Origin: JBDHHQ01 sp039586035
GTDB lineage: Bacteria > Gemmatimonadota > Gemmatimonadetes > Longimicrobiales > Gaopeijiaceae
Assembly: GCA_039586035.1 (NCBI GenBank)
Contig: JBDHLD010000012.1
Coordinates: 1 to 64,000, forward strand
Reading direction: 5' to 3'
DNA: 64,000 bases
The notes beneath the pieces are model-generated. The model was not told the origin of the DNA and did no database searches. It saw only the letters and a program-made list of their open reading frames with translations. The position numbers and the translations under genes were made by a program. Within the stretch, counting starts at the first letter, position 1; the number at the start of each line of letters is the position of its first letter. This document shows, one piece after another, positions 34,979 to 43,018 of this stretch.

Positions 34979-35824
34979 GTGACAGTCGAACGCCTCACGT
35001 TGGCCATCATCACGGAGGTCTTCCATGACGATCCGGGGGGCCGACGACTGACCGAGCGGTTGAGACAAGCCCGGGACCTGGGCGCCACGCTCGCTGTCCT
35101 GCCCGAGCTCCCCCTGGACCGTTGGGTTCCGGCCACCAAGCAGGTGTCCGACGACGACGACGAGCCACCGGACGGGCGGCGGCAGGCGCTCCAGTCGGCC
35201 GCCGCCGCCGCCGCTGGCGTCGCCCTGCTGGGCGGCGCCATCGTGCGGGATCCGCTCAGCGGCTCCCGCCACAACACGGCGGTCCTGTTCGGGCCTCATG
35301 GTCGGGTGCTGACGCGCTATCGGAAGCTCCACCTGCCCGAAGAGGAGGGCTTCTGGGAGACCTACCACTACGAGGCCGGCGACCAGCCGCCGGGCGTGGT
35401 GACGGACCTGGGCATGCCCGTCGGCATCCAGCTCTGCTCCGACGTCAACCGTCCGGAGGGCTGCCAGCTTCTCGCGGCACAGGGGGCAGAGCTGATCCTG
35501 GCGCCTCGCGCCACGCCCAACGACACCTACGAGCGTTGGCGTCTCGTGCTCCGGGCTGACGCGGTGACGAGCTGCGCCTACGTCGCGTCCGCGAACCGCC
35601 CCGGAGGGTCTGCGGGCCTCGCTACGGGCGGACCCTCCCTGGTCGTCGGACCCGACGGCTCGGTGCTGCTGGAGACGGACGAGCCCCTGGCCGTGGTCGA
35701 CGTGGAGCGAAACGTGGTCCGTGCGGCGAGGGCCGAGTATCCCGGCTACTTGCCCGTGCGCGCCGACGTCTACGCCCGGGGGTGGCAGGCCCTCGCGAAG
35801 GAGGCGCCCGGTCCGGACGCATGA
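34979..35824 (+). CDS. Carbon-nitrogen hydrolase (nitrilase superfamily)
   Basis: 281 residues from GTG 34979, which follows GGAGGG at 34970-34975. The Glu-Lys-Cys triad is complete: E43 (LPELP), K116 (RYRKLHLPEEE) and C153 (IQLCSDVNRPEG). The family hydrolyses amides, N-carbamoyl compounds or nitriles in the cytoplasm. An Asp/Glu-rich insertion (DDDDEPPDG, about residues 58-66) is unusual. It stands 165 bases after the TonB receptor gene. The precise substrate is not inferable. Confidence 0.88.
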   Translation: MTVERLTLAIITEVFHDDPGGRRLTERLRQARDLGATLAVLPELPLDRWVPATKQVSDDDDEPPDGRRQALQSAAAAAAGVALLGGAIVRDPLSGSRHNTAVLFGPHGRVLTRYRKLHLPEEEGFWETYHYEAGDQPPGVVTDLGMPVGIQLCSDVNRPEGCQLLAAQGAELILAPRATPNDTYERWRLVLRADAVTSCAYVASANRPGGSAGLATGGPSLVVGPDGSVLLETDEPLAVVDVERNVVRAARAEYPGYLPVRADVYARGWQALAKEAPGPDA

Positions 35825-35906
35825 GTCCTGGGGAACTCCGCTCACGCCCAGCTCGTAAGGAATGAAGAGCGTCGCAGCCGTGGGACATGCGGAGGGGAGG
35901 ACGCGG

Positions 35907-36392
35907 ATGGGCACGGACGATGCGGACGGCGTGGTGGCGCAGATCGACCGGGTGCGTCGGACATGGCTGGACGCCCTGGGCCGAGGCGCCCTGGACGAGT
36001 TGGTCTCCATGGTCACCGAAGACGTCGTCTTCCTACCGGCCAACTCGCCGCCCGTCGTGGGCCAGGAGCCTCTCCGCGAGCTCTACGCCACCTTGCTGAG
36101 CCGCTTCCGTATCCGGCAGGACGTCACGGTGTCCGAGACGCTCGTGGACGGTCCGGTGGCGTACGAGTGGGGTCATCAGACCTTCACCATGTACCCCCGC
36201 CGCGGTGGCCCGCCGGTGAGCGTCCACGGCTACGGCATGGCCATCTACCGGCAGGGCACCGACGGCGAATGGCGCTTCGCCCGGGCGATCAGCAACCTCG
36301 CACCCTCTGACCTGGCCTCCCGGGGACGCGGCGCCTCCCCGACCCGCAGATCTACCCCAGCTTCTCCGACAGACGGGCCAGGGCACCCATGA
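35907..36392 (+). CDS. NTF2-like (SnoaL/DUF4440) protein
   Basis: 161 residues from ATG 35907, preceded by a strong GGAGGGGAGG site; an in-frame ATG at 35862 has none. The NTF2-like fold shows VRRTWLDALGRGALDELVSMVTEDVVFLPAN, the central VAYEWGHQTFTMYP strand and the closing YGMAIYRQGTDGEWRFARAISN. It probably dimerises and binds a small ligand. The last 25 residues are Ser/Pro/Arg-rich, overlap the convergent ligD end by 41 bases, and may not be functional. Confidence 0.8.
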   Translation: MGTDDADGVVAQIDRVRRTWLDALGRGALDELVSMVTEDVVFLPANSPPVVGQEPLRELYATLLSRFRIRQDVTVSETLVDGPVAYEWGHQTFTMYPRRGGPPVSVHGYGMAIYRQGTDGEWRFARAISNLAPSDLASRGRGASPTRRSTPASPTDGPGHP

Positions 36393-38847
36393 GGTCGGGC
36401 CGGATCTCGAGCACCGCCAGCATGGGGTCGTAGCCGAGCTTCTTCATGCGTTTCGGCACGGACGCGATCGTGTGCCCGCGTACTTTCAGCCGCCCGTTCA
36501 CCTCGTCCCAGAGCAGCGGTGTCGAGACGGCCGCCTCGGGTACCGGGCGAACGCTGAAGGGCGCGACGATGAGCTGGCCGTGACGGTTCTGCAGGAAGTC
36601 GATGTAGACCTTCCCTTCCCGCTGACTGATCGTCCTCGTGATCGTGGCGATCTCGGGCATCTCGGCTACGGCTACGTGGGCCAACAGGTGTCCCAGCGTG
36701 CGTGACTGCTCGTACGTGCACTGCCGCCCCAGCGGAATGAGGATGTGAAGCCCCGTGGAGCCCGTCGTCTTGACGCAGGTGGGTAGCTCCAGCTCTTCAC
36801 ACAGCTCCTTCAGGAAGACGGCCACCTTCACCACGTCCGAGAAAGGGGCGTCCTTCGGGTCGAGGTCGATCACGCACCAGTCGGGCTTGCCGAGCGTCGC
36901 TACGCGACTCGACCAGATGTGGAGGGGGATCGTCGCCAGATTCGCGAGGTACAGCAGCGACTCCTGATTCTCCACCACGAAGTACGACAGCTCGCGCTCC
37001 GACGACTCGCTCCAGACCGTGACGGTCCGGAGCCACTCGGGCGCCCATCCCGGCGCATCCTTCTGGTAGAAGGACTTGCCGTCGATGCCATCGGGATACC
37101 GGGTCAGCACCACGCATCGGTCGTCCAGGTACGGCTCCATCCACTCCCACGCCGTCCGGTAATACTCGATCAGATCACCCTTGGTGTAGCCCTCGTCGGG
37201 CCAGAAGACCTTGTCCAGGTTGGTAAAGGGAACCGCCCGCTCCTCTTCGCCCGACACGGCTTCGGGCTCGGGCAGCTCCCGCTTGGGGTCATCGAGTCGG
37301 CAGTCGGTGGGAGGCTTGTCGTCTCGCAGGCGTAGGAACACCGGCTGGCGGAGCAGACCGTCGTCGGTGAACTCCTTGAAGCGCACCTCGGCCACGAGCT
37401 CGGGGCTGACCCAGTGATGCCCCCCACCGGACGGCGCCGGCCCCGCCACGGGCGCGTCGTCCACCTGGAGGGCCTCGAGCTCTTGCCGCAGATCGTCCAA
37501 CTGCGCGCCGGTGAACCCGCTGCCGACCCGTCCCACGTAGAGCAGGTCGTCGCCCGCGTACTGACCCACGTGCAGCGCCCCCAGGCCCTTCCGGGAGCCC
37601 GTCGGCTCGGTGAAGCCCACGATGACGAAATCCGAGGTATGGTCCGCCCGGATCTTCAGCCAGTCCTTGGATCGGACGCCCCGGTATCGGGCGTCCGCCT
37701 TCTTGGCCACGATGCCCTCGAGGCGCATCTGCTGGACCTGCTCGAACATGGCGTCGCCCCGCTCCGCGATATGATCGGAGAAGCGAAGCGGCCCGGTGGA
37801 CGGGAGCACGCTTCGAAGCAGTCGCTTGCGCTCCAACAGGGGGAGGGGCCGCACGTCGAAGTCCTGGAAGCCGAGCAGATCGAAGAGGTAGAGGGTCGCG
37901 GGGAGCGCCACCGCAGCCCGGACCACGTCGCCGCGGCGGGTCAAGCGACCCCTGCGCTGCAGCCGGGAGAAGCTGGGCAGACCCTCGAGGTCGTGGACGA
38001 CCACCTCGCCGTCCAATACCAGATGGGGAACAGGCAGGAGCGATACGGCTCGCGCCACCTCGGGGAACGTATCGGTCAGGTCGTTCCCGGCCCGGGACCA
38101 GAGCCACACTTCCGGCCCGTCCTTCTCCACGATGAGGCGGTAGCCGTCGTACTTGATCTCGAAGATCCAACCTTCCCGGGTGAAGGCACGCTCCCGAGGC
38201 GTGGCGAGCATCGCCTTGGCCTCTTTCCCGTCGACCCGCTCCCGTGGCGCCCCCAGATCCGCGAGATCCGCCACCGTCTCGCCGACCCGGTCGACCCCGC
38301 CCTTCATCTCCTCGACCGATAGACCCGAATAGATGGAGTCGGGGGGATAGTCCTCGGTGCCCTGCTCGCTGGCGAAGCCATCGCGCTCCTTGATCAGGAG
38401 CCAGTCCTCCTTGGTCTTCACGAGGGTCCAGACGCCGCGAAGCTTGTAGCCCCGGAGCTCGAAGAGGAGCTTGCCCTTCTCCATGCCGGCATCCGGATCC
38501 TCCAGCGGGATCCAGACGCCCCGGTCCCAGACGATGACCGCGCCAGCGCCGTAGCTGCCCTCGGGGATGAAGCCTTCGAAGTCGGCGTAGTCCAGGGGAT
38601 GGTCCTCGGTATGGACTGCCAGCCTCTTGTCCTGGGGATTGGGAGACGGCCCCCTGGGTACCGCCCACGACAGGAGGACCCCGTCCCATTCCAGGCGGAA
38701 GTCGTAATGCAGGCGCCGCGCCGCGTGCATCTGGACGACGAACTGAAGCCCCCCGCCGGATGCGGGAGCCGAATCTCGTGCCCCAAAGGGCTCTGGGGTG
38801 GCTGAAGCCGAGCGCTTGGCCCGGTAGGCTTCGAGGCGGTCGGGCAT
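36352..38847 (-). CDS. ligD: NHEJ DNA ligase LigD (phosphoesterase-ligase-polymerase)
   Basis: 831 residues from ATG 38847, chosen because it gives the usual start (MPDRLEAYRAKRSA...). Domain order is 3'-phosphoesterase (residues about 30-170, HAARRLHYDFRLEWDGVLLSW), ATP-dependent ligase (about 210-510, adenylation Lys232 in KYDGYR) and primase-polymerase (about 540-831, with FWPDEGYTKGDL and the metal-binding DLDPKD near 660). It repairs double-strand breaks with Ku by trimming, filling and sealing ends. Ku is encoded 13.2 kb away on the other strand, not adjacent. Confidence 0.95.
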   Translation of the reverse strand: MPDRLEAYRAKRSASATPEPFGARDSAPASGGGLQFVVQMHAARRLHYDFRLEWDGVLLSWAVPRGPSPNPQDKRLAVHTEDHPLDYADFEGFIPEGSYGAGAVIVWDRGVWIPLEDPDAGMEKGKLLFELRGYKLRGVWTLVKTKEDWLLIKERDGFASEQGTEDYPPDSIYSGLSVEEMKGGVDRVGETVADLADLGAPRERVDGKEAKAMLATPRERAFTREGWIFEIKYDGYRLIVEKDGPEVWLWSRAGNDLTDTFPEVARAVSLLPVPHLVLDGEVVVHDLEGLPSFSRLQRRGRLTRRGDVVRAAVALPATLYLFDLLGFQDFDVRPLPLLERKRLLRSVLPSTGPLRFSDHIAERGDAMFEQVQQMRLEGIVAKKADARYRGVRSKDWLKIRADHTSDFVIVGFTEPTGSRKGLGALHVGQYAGDDLLYVGRVGSGFTGAQLDDLRQELEALQVDDAPVAGPAPSGGGHHWVSPELVAEVRFKEFTDDGLLRQPVFLRLRDDKPPTDCRLDDPKRELPEPEAVSGEEERAVPFTNLDKVFWPDEGYTKGDLIEYYRTAWEWMEPYLDDRCVVLTRYPDGIDGKSFYQKDAPGWAPEWLRTVTVWSESSERELSYFVVENQESLLYLANLATIPLHIWSSRVATLGKPDWCVIDLDPKDAPFSDVVKVAVFLKELCEELELPTCVKTTGSTGLHILIPLGRQCTYEQSRTLGHLLAHVAVAEMPEIATITRTISQREGKVYIDFLQNRHGQLIVAPFSVRPVPEAAVSTPLLWDEVNGRLKVRGHTIASVPKRMKKLGYDPMLAVLEIRPDLMGALARLSEKLG

Positions 38848-38930
38848 GACGGTAAGGGAAGCCTTGCAGGGCGACTTGCCAAGGCACGGCCGCTTGAGCC
38901 GCGCTCCCCGGGATCGGTACATTCCGCTTC

Positions 38931-39695
38931 ATGTCCGATCCCGACCGACCGCGGCGCCGTTACGGCGAAAAGGAAGTCGGCCTGATCCTCAAACGGGCCA
39001 CGGAGCTCTCGCAGGGGGCGCCCGAGCCCACCGAGGGCAGCGGCTTGACGCTCGAAGAGCTGGAAGAGATCGCCATCGAAGCCGGCATCGATCCCAGGTT
39101 CCTGCGTGACGCGGCCGCGGAGCTCGAGACCAGGGGTCCCACCCCCGAGGGCATCGAGCGACTCCTGGGCGGTCCCGTCATGGTGGAGCTCCAGCGCAGG
39201 GTCCCCGGCGAGGTACCCGAGGATCGCTGGGACGACGTGATCCACGAGATTTCCCGGGCCGCCGATGGTCAGGGGCACCCCAGCGTCATCGGGCGCACCC
39301 TTTCCTGGGTGCTCTCCGACCCGAATCGCCAGCGCTTCCTCCAGGTTACCGTTTCGAATCGGGACGGCGAGACGCTCATCCGCATCGAGGAGCGGATGCA
39401 GCAGCTGGCCGGCGCCATATACGGCGGGCTGCTGGGCGGCGTAGGTGGGGGCCTGGGCCTCGGCGTCGGGCTCGGCGTCGGGCTCGGCGCCATGGGCTCT
39501 GCCCTCTTCGCCACCGTGTTTCCGGTCGCGGTCTTTGCCGGGTCGTTCTGGGCAGCCCACCTGGCGTTCGGGAGCACGGCCAACAAGCGCCGGCGTAGCC
39601 TCACCACGCTGCTGGATCGTCTCACGGAGCTGGTGGAGCCACCCCCGCGCCTGGAGGGTGGGGAGCCGCCGGCCGGCGCTTTACCAGCATCTTGA
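38931..39695 (+). CDS. Hypothetical protein with glycine-rich membrane hairpin
   Basis: 254 residues. The N-terminal segment RRRYGEKEVGLILKRATEL...LTLEELEEIAIEAGIDPRFLRDAAAEL (residues about 5-62) is a helical motif often seen in Gemmatimonadota proteins. The C-terminal half has two hydrophobic segments separated by a Gly-rich run (LLGGVGGGLGLGVGLG), near residues 163-208. A soluble domain lies between. Its last 74 bases overlap the end of the convergent maoC-like gene. Function is unknown; it is divergent from ligD with an 83-base gap. Confidence 0.75.
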   Translation: MSDPDRPRRRYGEKEVGLILKRATELSQGAPEPTEGSGLTLEELEEIAIEAGIDPRFLRDAAAELETRGPTPEGIERLLGGPVMVELQRRVPGEVPEDRWDDVIHEISRAADGQGHPSVIGRTLSWVLSDPNRQRFLQVTVSNRDGETLIRIEERMQQLAGAIYGGLLGGVGGGLGLGVGLGVGLGAMGSALFATVFPVAVFAGSFWAAHLAFGSTANKRRRSLTTLLDRLTELVEPPPRLEGGEPPAGALPAS

Positions 39696-40110
39696 ACGAG
39701 CCCCGCTGAAGCTCGGCTCCTCCCGCGTCCACGAGCGACGCCCCCAGCTCCACGAGTCCGCGATCCAGCCGCGACGTAGGCCGGGTCGCGTCGACGCGGA
39801 TGCGGACGCTCACGGCGGTGCCCAGACGGATGGGTGCGACGAAGTCCCAACTCAGTCCCACCAGCGCCACCAGCGTGCCCCTCGTGAGACGGGACTGGTT
39901 GAGGAGTCCGGTGGCGACGGCCAGCCCCAGGACCCCGTGGGCCACTCGCTCTCCGAAGGCGCTGCCGCGAGCGTATTCCGCGTCGAGATGCAGCGGGTTC
40001 CGATCGCCCGAAACGTCCGCGAAGGCGAGTACGGACGCCTCGTCGACCACCCTCGACGACGTCTCGAGCTCGGTGCCCACGCGAAAGTCCTCGAAGTAGA
40101 GGGACTCCAC
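39622..40110 (-). CDS. MaoC-family acyl-CoA dehydratase
   Basis: 162 residues from GTG 40110, preceded by AGGGGAGG; an upstream GTG at 40143 would lie before the likely transcription start. Hot-dog fold with the hydratase 2 motif: FADVSGDRNPLHLDAEYARGSAFGERVAHG carries the catalytic Asp/His pair and is followed by LVGLSWDFVAPIRLG. It would hydrate a 2-enoyl-CoA to the (R)-3-hydroxyacyl-CoA. It is divergent from the PaaX regulator of the benzoyl-CoA cluster and shares its control region, so a role in the same acyl-CoA route is plausible. The C-terminus is a Pro/Ala-rich tail. Confidence 0.85.
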   Translation of the reverse strand: MESLYFEDFRVGTELETSSRVVDEASVLAFADVSGDRNPLHLDAEYARGSAFGERVAHGVLGLAVATGLLNQSRLTRGTLVALVGLSWDFVAPIRLGTAVSVRIRVDATRPTSRLDRGLVELGASLVDAGGAELQRGSFKMLVKRRPAAPHPPGAGVAPPAP

Positions 40111-40146
40111 GGTCCGGCCTCCCCTTTCGTTCTTGCGCGTCACGTT

Positions 40147-40186
40147 ATCTTACACTATTGATACGATCGTAAACTTAGTGACAGAT
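40147..40186. promoter_or_regulatory. Divergent promoters with a PaaX-type operator
   Basis: The perfect palindrome TACGATCGTA (40162-40171) contains the ACG-NN-CGT core I recall for a PaaX-family (Thermus PaaR) site. For the minus strand, TTTACG (40168-40173) and TAAGAT (40147-40152) make a -35/-10 pair with a 15-base spacer. For the plus strand, TTGATA (40158-40163) and ACAGAT (40181-40186) are 17 bases apart. The palindrome overlaps both -35 elements, as expected for a repressor of both genes. Confidence 0.5.
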
Positions 40187-40220
40187 ATCGGATCCCGGCG
40201 ACGGGCGCCAGGGAGCCCGA

Positions 40221-41150
40221 GTGAGGGTCGATTCTCGCATGAACCGTCAGCGGCCCCAAAGCCTGGTCTTCACCCTCTTCGGGGAGTACCTCCTTCCGCG
40301 AGCCGAGCCCGTATGGGCAGGCAGCCTCATCGACCTGCTCGAGCCCCTGGGCGCGTCCGAGGGAGCCGTCCGCACCACGCTCTCGCGCATGTCTCGGAAG
40401 GGCTGGTTCGACACGGTTCGCGCCGGACGGCGCAGCTTCTACCAGCTTTCGCGCCGTGGCCGTGCGCTCCTCGAAGAAGGCAGGGAGCGCATCTACCATC
40501 CGTCGTGGGACGAGCCCTGGGACGGCCGCTGGCTCCTCCTGGCCTATTCGATTCCGGAAGACCGGCGGGAGCTGCGGGACCGGCTGCGGGACCGGCTCGG
40601 CTGGCTCGGGTTCGGTGCGCTCGGCAACGGTCTGTGGATCTCTCCGCACGAGGTGGAGGACCAGGTGCGGGACATCGCCGCGGACCTGGGCATCGAGGAG
40701 CACCTGGAGTGTTTCCACGCCGAGGGGGCGGGTTTCACCGAGCCGGATCGCCTCGTTGCCCGGTGCTGGGACCTGGAGTCCCTGAACAGACGGTACGAGG
40801 CCTTCATCGCTCGCCACGTGCCCGCCTTCCAAGGGCTGCGGGAGGCCACCGGGCCGGACCCGGCCTCGCCCCGTGACTCTTACGTCCGCCGCTTCCAACT
40901 CTCCCACGAGTTCAGGGAGTTCCCCCTCATCGACCCCTACCTGCCGCGGTCGCTCTTGCCGCCCGAGTGGGCCGGCGAATGCGCCGCGGCGCTGTTTCAC
41001 AGCTACCACGATCTGCTGACCGAACCCGCGGACGGGTACGTGGAATCGGTGCTGGCCAGGGCTGGCACACCCGCCCCCGCGGGCGTCCCCGCTTCCAAGG
41101 TGGCAACCGGCCGTGGATCCCGGACCGCCCAACGTCGCCTCACGAGGTAA
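40221..41150 (+). CDS. PaaX-family transcriptional repressor
   Basis: 309 residues from GTG 40221 (ATG 40239 is an alternative). The N-terminal winged helix is PQSLVFTLFGEYLLPR...LLEPLGASEGAVRTTLSRMSRKGWFDTVRAGRRSFYQLS, the diagnostic PaaX pattern. The central domain (WLLLAYSIPEDRRELRDRLRDRLGWLGFGALGNGLWISP) and the PaaX_C part (HEFREFPLIDPYLPRSLLP) follow. PaaX proteins are typically released from DNA by aryl-CoA thioesters. It is the first gene of the aromatic-CoA operon, two bases before the next start, and probably controls it. Confidence 0.9.
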   Translation: MRVDSRMNRQRPQSLVFTLFGEYLLPRAEPVWAGSLIDLLEPLGASEGAVRTTLSRMSRKGWFDTVRAGRRSFYQLSRRGRALLEEGRERIYHPSWDEPWDGRWLLLAYSIPEDRRELRDRLRDRLGWLGFGALGNGLWISPHEVEDQVRDIAADLGIEEHLECFHAEGAGFTEPDRLVARCWDLESLNRRYEAFIARHVPAFQGLREATGPDPASPRDSYVRRFQLSHEFREFPLIDPYLPRSLLPPEWAGECAAALFHSYHDLLTEPADGYVESVLARAGTPAPAGVPASKVATGRGSRTAQRRLTR

Positions 41151-41152
41151 TC

Positions 41153-42247
41153 ATGGAACCATTCCCTGTCAGGACCCCCGACTCGTTCGACTTCGACGAG
41201 ATCATCTACGAGAAGAAGGACTGGGTGGCCACGGTCACGATCAATCGGCCCTTCAACTACAACGCCTACTCCACGTCGGCGTTGGAAGAGCTCGCGGCGG
41301 CCTTCCGCGACGCCGCGTTCGACGACCAGATCGGCGTCGTCGTGTTCACGGGCGCCGGTGACCGTGCGTTCTGCACGGGCGGCGATGTCAAGGAATACGA
41401 AGCGCTGTACACCACGAAGCCCCGGGACTACTGGAAATACATGGGCCTCTTCCGGGCCTACATCGAGAGCATCGTGAACACGGGGAAGCCCGTGATCGCC
41501 CGGCTGAACGGCATGGCCGTGGGTGGGGGAAACGAGTCCCAGATGGCGTGCGATCTGGCGGTCATGGCCGAGCACGCCTTCATCGGACAGGTCGGCACCA
41601 GAGTCGGCAGCGTCGCGGCGGGGGGCGCCACCCAGTGGCTGCCCATCCTCATCGGCGACCGGCGGGCGCGGGAGATGCTCCTCTTCAACGGACGCATCGG
41701 CGCTCATCAGGCGCTGGACTGGGGGCTGGTGAACCGGGTGGTCCCTTCGGTCACGCTCGAAGGCGAGTTCATCGAGGGTGCAACGGACGAGCAGATCCGC
41801 AAGGCGCAGGCCGGGGAGGACGGGTACGCCATCAGCCTCGACATGCTGGACCGGTCGGTGGCCGACCTGGTGGAGAAGCTCCTCAGCCAGTTCCCCGAGT
41901 GCACCCGCTACACGAAGCAGCAGGTCAACTTCTGGAAGGACCTCGCCTGGCACCAGACGATCGGCCACGCCCGGGACTGGCTCGCGCTCCACTACACGGC
42001 CCTCGAGCCGTGGGAGGGCATGCGGGCGTTCGTGCAGAAGCGTCGGCCTCGGTACATGGACGTCCGGTCCCGGGCGGCCGAGGGTGGCTCCAGCGAGTTC
42101 GTCTGGGGTCCGCCCAGCCGGGACTGCCCCGCGTGCGGAGCCGAGGGCATCCCCGAGAGCTTCCGCTTCTGTGGCGTCTGCGGTAGCGCCCTGGAGGTCG
42201 GGAACGGTGCAGCCGGCGATGCCGAGACCGCGGAGGCCCGGGGATGA
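41153..42247 (+). CDS. oah: 6-oxocyclohex-1-ene-1-carbonyl-CoA hydrolase (Oah/BamA type) with C-terminal zinc ribbon
   Basis: 364 residues of the crotonase superfamily. Oah/BamA-specific traits are INRPFNYNAYSTSALEEL, GKPVIARLNGMAVGGGNESQMACDLAV, GGATQWLPILIG, and a C-terminal helical part (SLDMLDRSVADLVEKLLSQFPEC...ARDWLALHY) absent from ordinary enoyl-CoA hydratases and MenB. The enzyme hydrates and opens the ring to give 3-hydroxypimelyl-CoA. Unusually, residues about 325-350 add a four-Cys ribbon (CPACGAEG...FCGVCGSAL). The next gene overlaps by four bases (ATGA). MenB-like function is the main alternative. Confidence 0.82.
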   Translation: MEPFPVRTPDSFDFDEIIYEKKDWVATVTINRPFNYNAYSTSALEELAAAFRDAAFDDQIGVVVFTGAGDRAFCTGGDVKEYEALYTTKPRDYWKYMGLFRAYIESIVNTGKPVIARLNGMAVGGGNESQMACDLAVMAEHAFIGQVGTRVGSVAAGGATQWLPILIGDRRAREMLLFNGRIGAHQALDWGLVNRVVPSVTLEGEFIEGATDEQIRKAQAGEDGYAISLDMLDRSVADLVEKLLSQFPECTRYTKQQVNFWKDLAWHQTIGHARDWLALHYTALEPWEGMRAFVQKRRPRYMDVRSRAAEGGSSEFVWGPPSRDCPACGAEGIPESFRFCGVCGSALEVGNGAAGDAETAEARG

Positions 42248-43014
42248 ACGAGCCTTCGTTCCTGCGCGTCCGCAACGAGGGGGGCGTCGCGCGGCTCTCC
42301 CTCGACCGGCCTCCGCTGAACGTGCTGGACCTGCCGATGCTGGAGGAGATGAGGCGGGCCGTCTCCGCGCTCAGCCGCGATCCTGACGTTCGCGTGCTGG
42401 TCCTGACCGGAGAGGGCCGCGCGTTCTGCGCCGGCGTCGACGTGGCCGACCACACGGCCGACCGGGTCGACGCGATGCTCGACGCGCTGCACGAGGTCTT
42501 CCAGGAGCTCCTGCGCTGCGGAGCGCCGGTGCTGGCGGCCGTGAATGGCGCGGCCCTCGGGGGCGGGTGTGAGCTCCTCCTGGCCTGCGACGTCGTGCTG
42601 GCCCGCGCCGGCGCCAAGATCGGGCAGCCGGAGGTACGGCTCGGCGTCTTCCCGCCCGTTGCCGCCGCCTACCTGCCCCGAATCGTGGGTCCGCAAGCGG
42701 CTCTCGACCTGATCCTCTCGGGTCGGACGATCCTCGCGGAGGAGGCCAGGGAGCTGGGCCTCGTGACCCGGGTTCTGCCACCCGATGAGTTCGACGCCGA
42801 GGTGGATCAGTATGCCGCCTCCCTCGCCGATCTCAGCGGACCGGTCCTGCGGCTCGCCAAGCGGGCGGTCCGTGACGGTCTGGAGAAGCCCGCCACCCGC
42901 GCGCTCAAGCGGGCCGAGTCGCTCTACCGGCACGACTTGATGCGCCTCGAGGACGCCCACGAAGGGCTGGCCGCGTTCCTGGAGAAGCGCGCGCCTGTCT
43001 GGAAAGGAGCCTGA
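42244..43014 (+). CDS. dch: Cyclohexa-1,5-diene-1-carbonyl-CoA hydratase
   Basis: 256 residues of the crotonase fold. It has GEGRAFCAGVDVADH, AAVNGAALGGGCELLLACDV and GQPEVRLGVFPPVAAAYLPRIVG. The ending EDAHEGLAAFLEKRAPVW closely resembles known dienoyl-CoA hydratases, as does the short Asp/His segment DVADHTADRVDAMLDALHEVF. It adds water to the dienoyl-CoA product of benzoyl-CoA reductase, giving 6-hydroxycyclohex-1-ene-1-carbonyl-CoA. It starts within the oah stop codon and ends four bases before the reductase genes. Confidence 0.85.
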   Translation: MNEPSFLRVRNEGGVARLSLDRPPLNVLDLPMLEEMRRAVSALSRDPDVRVLVLTGEGRAFCAGVDVADHTADRVDAMLDALHEVFQELLRCGAPVLAAVNGAALGGGCELLLACDVVLARAGAKIGQPEVRLGVFPPVAAAYLPRIVGPQAALDLILSGRTILAEEARELGLVTRVLPPDEFDAEVDQYAASLADLSGPVLRLAKRAVRDGLEKPATRALKRAESLYRHDLMRLEDAHEGLAAFLEKRAPVWKGA

Positions 43015-43018
43015 CGCC

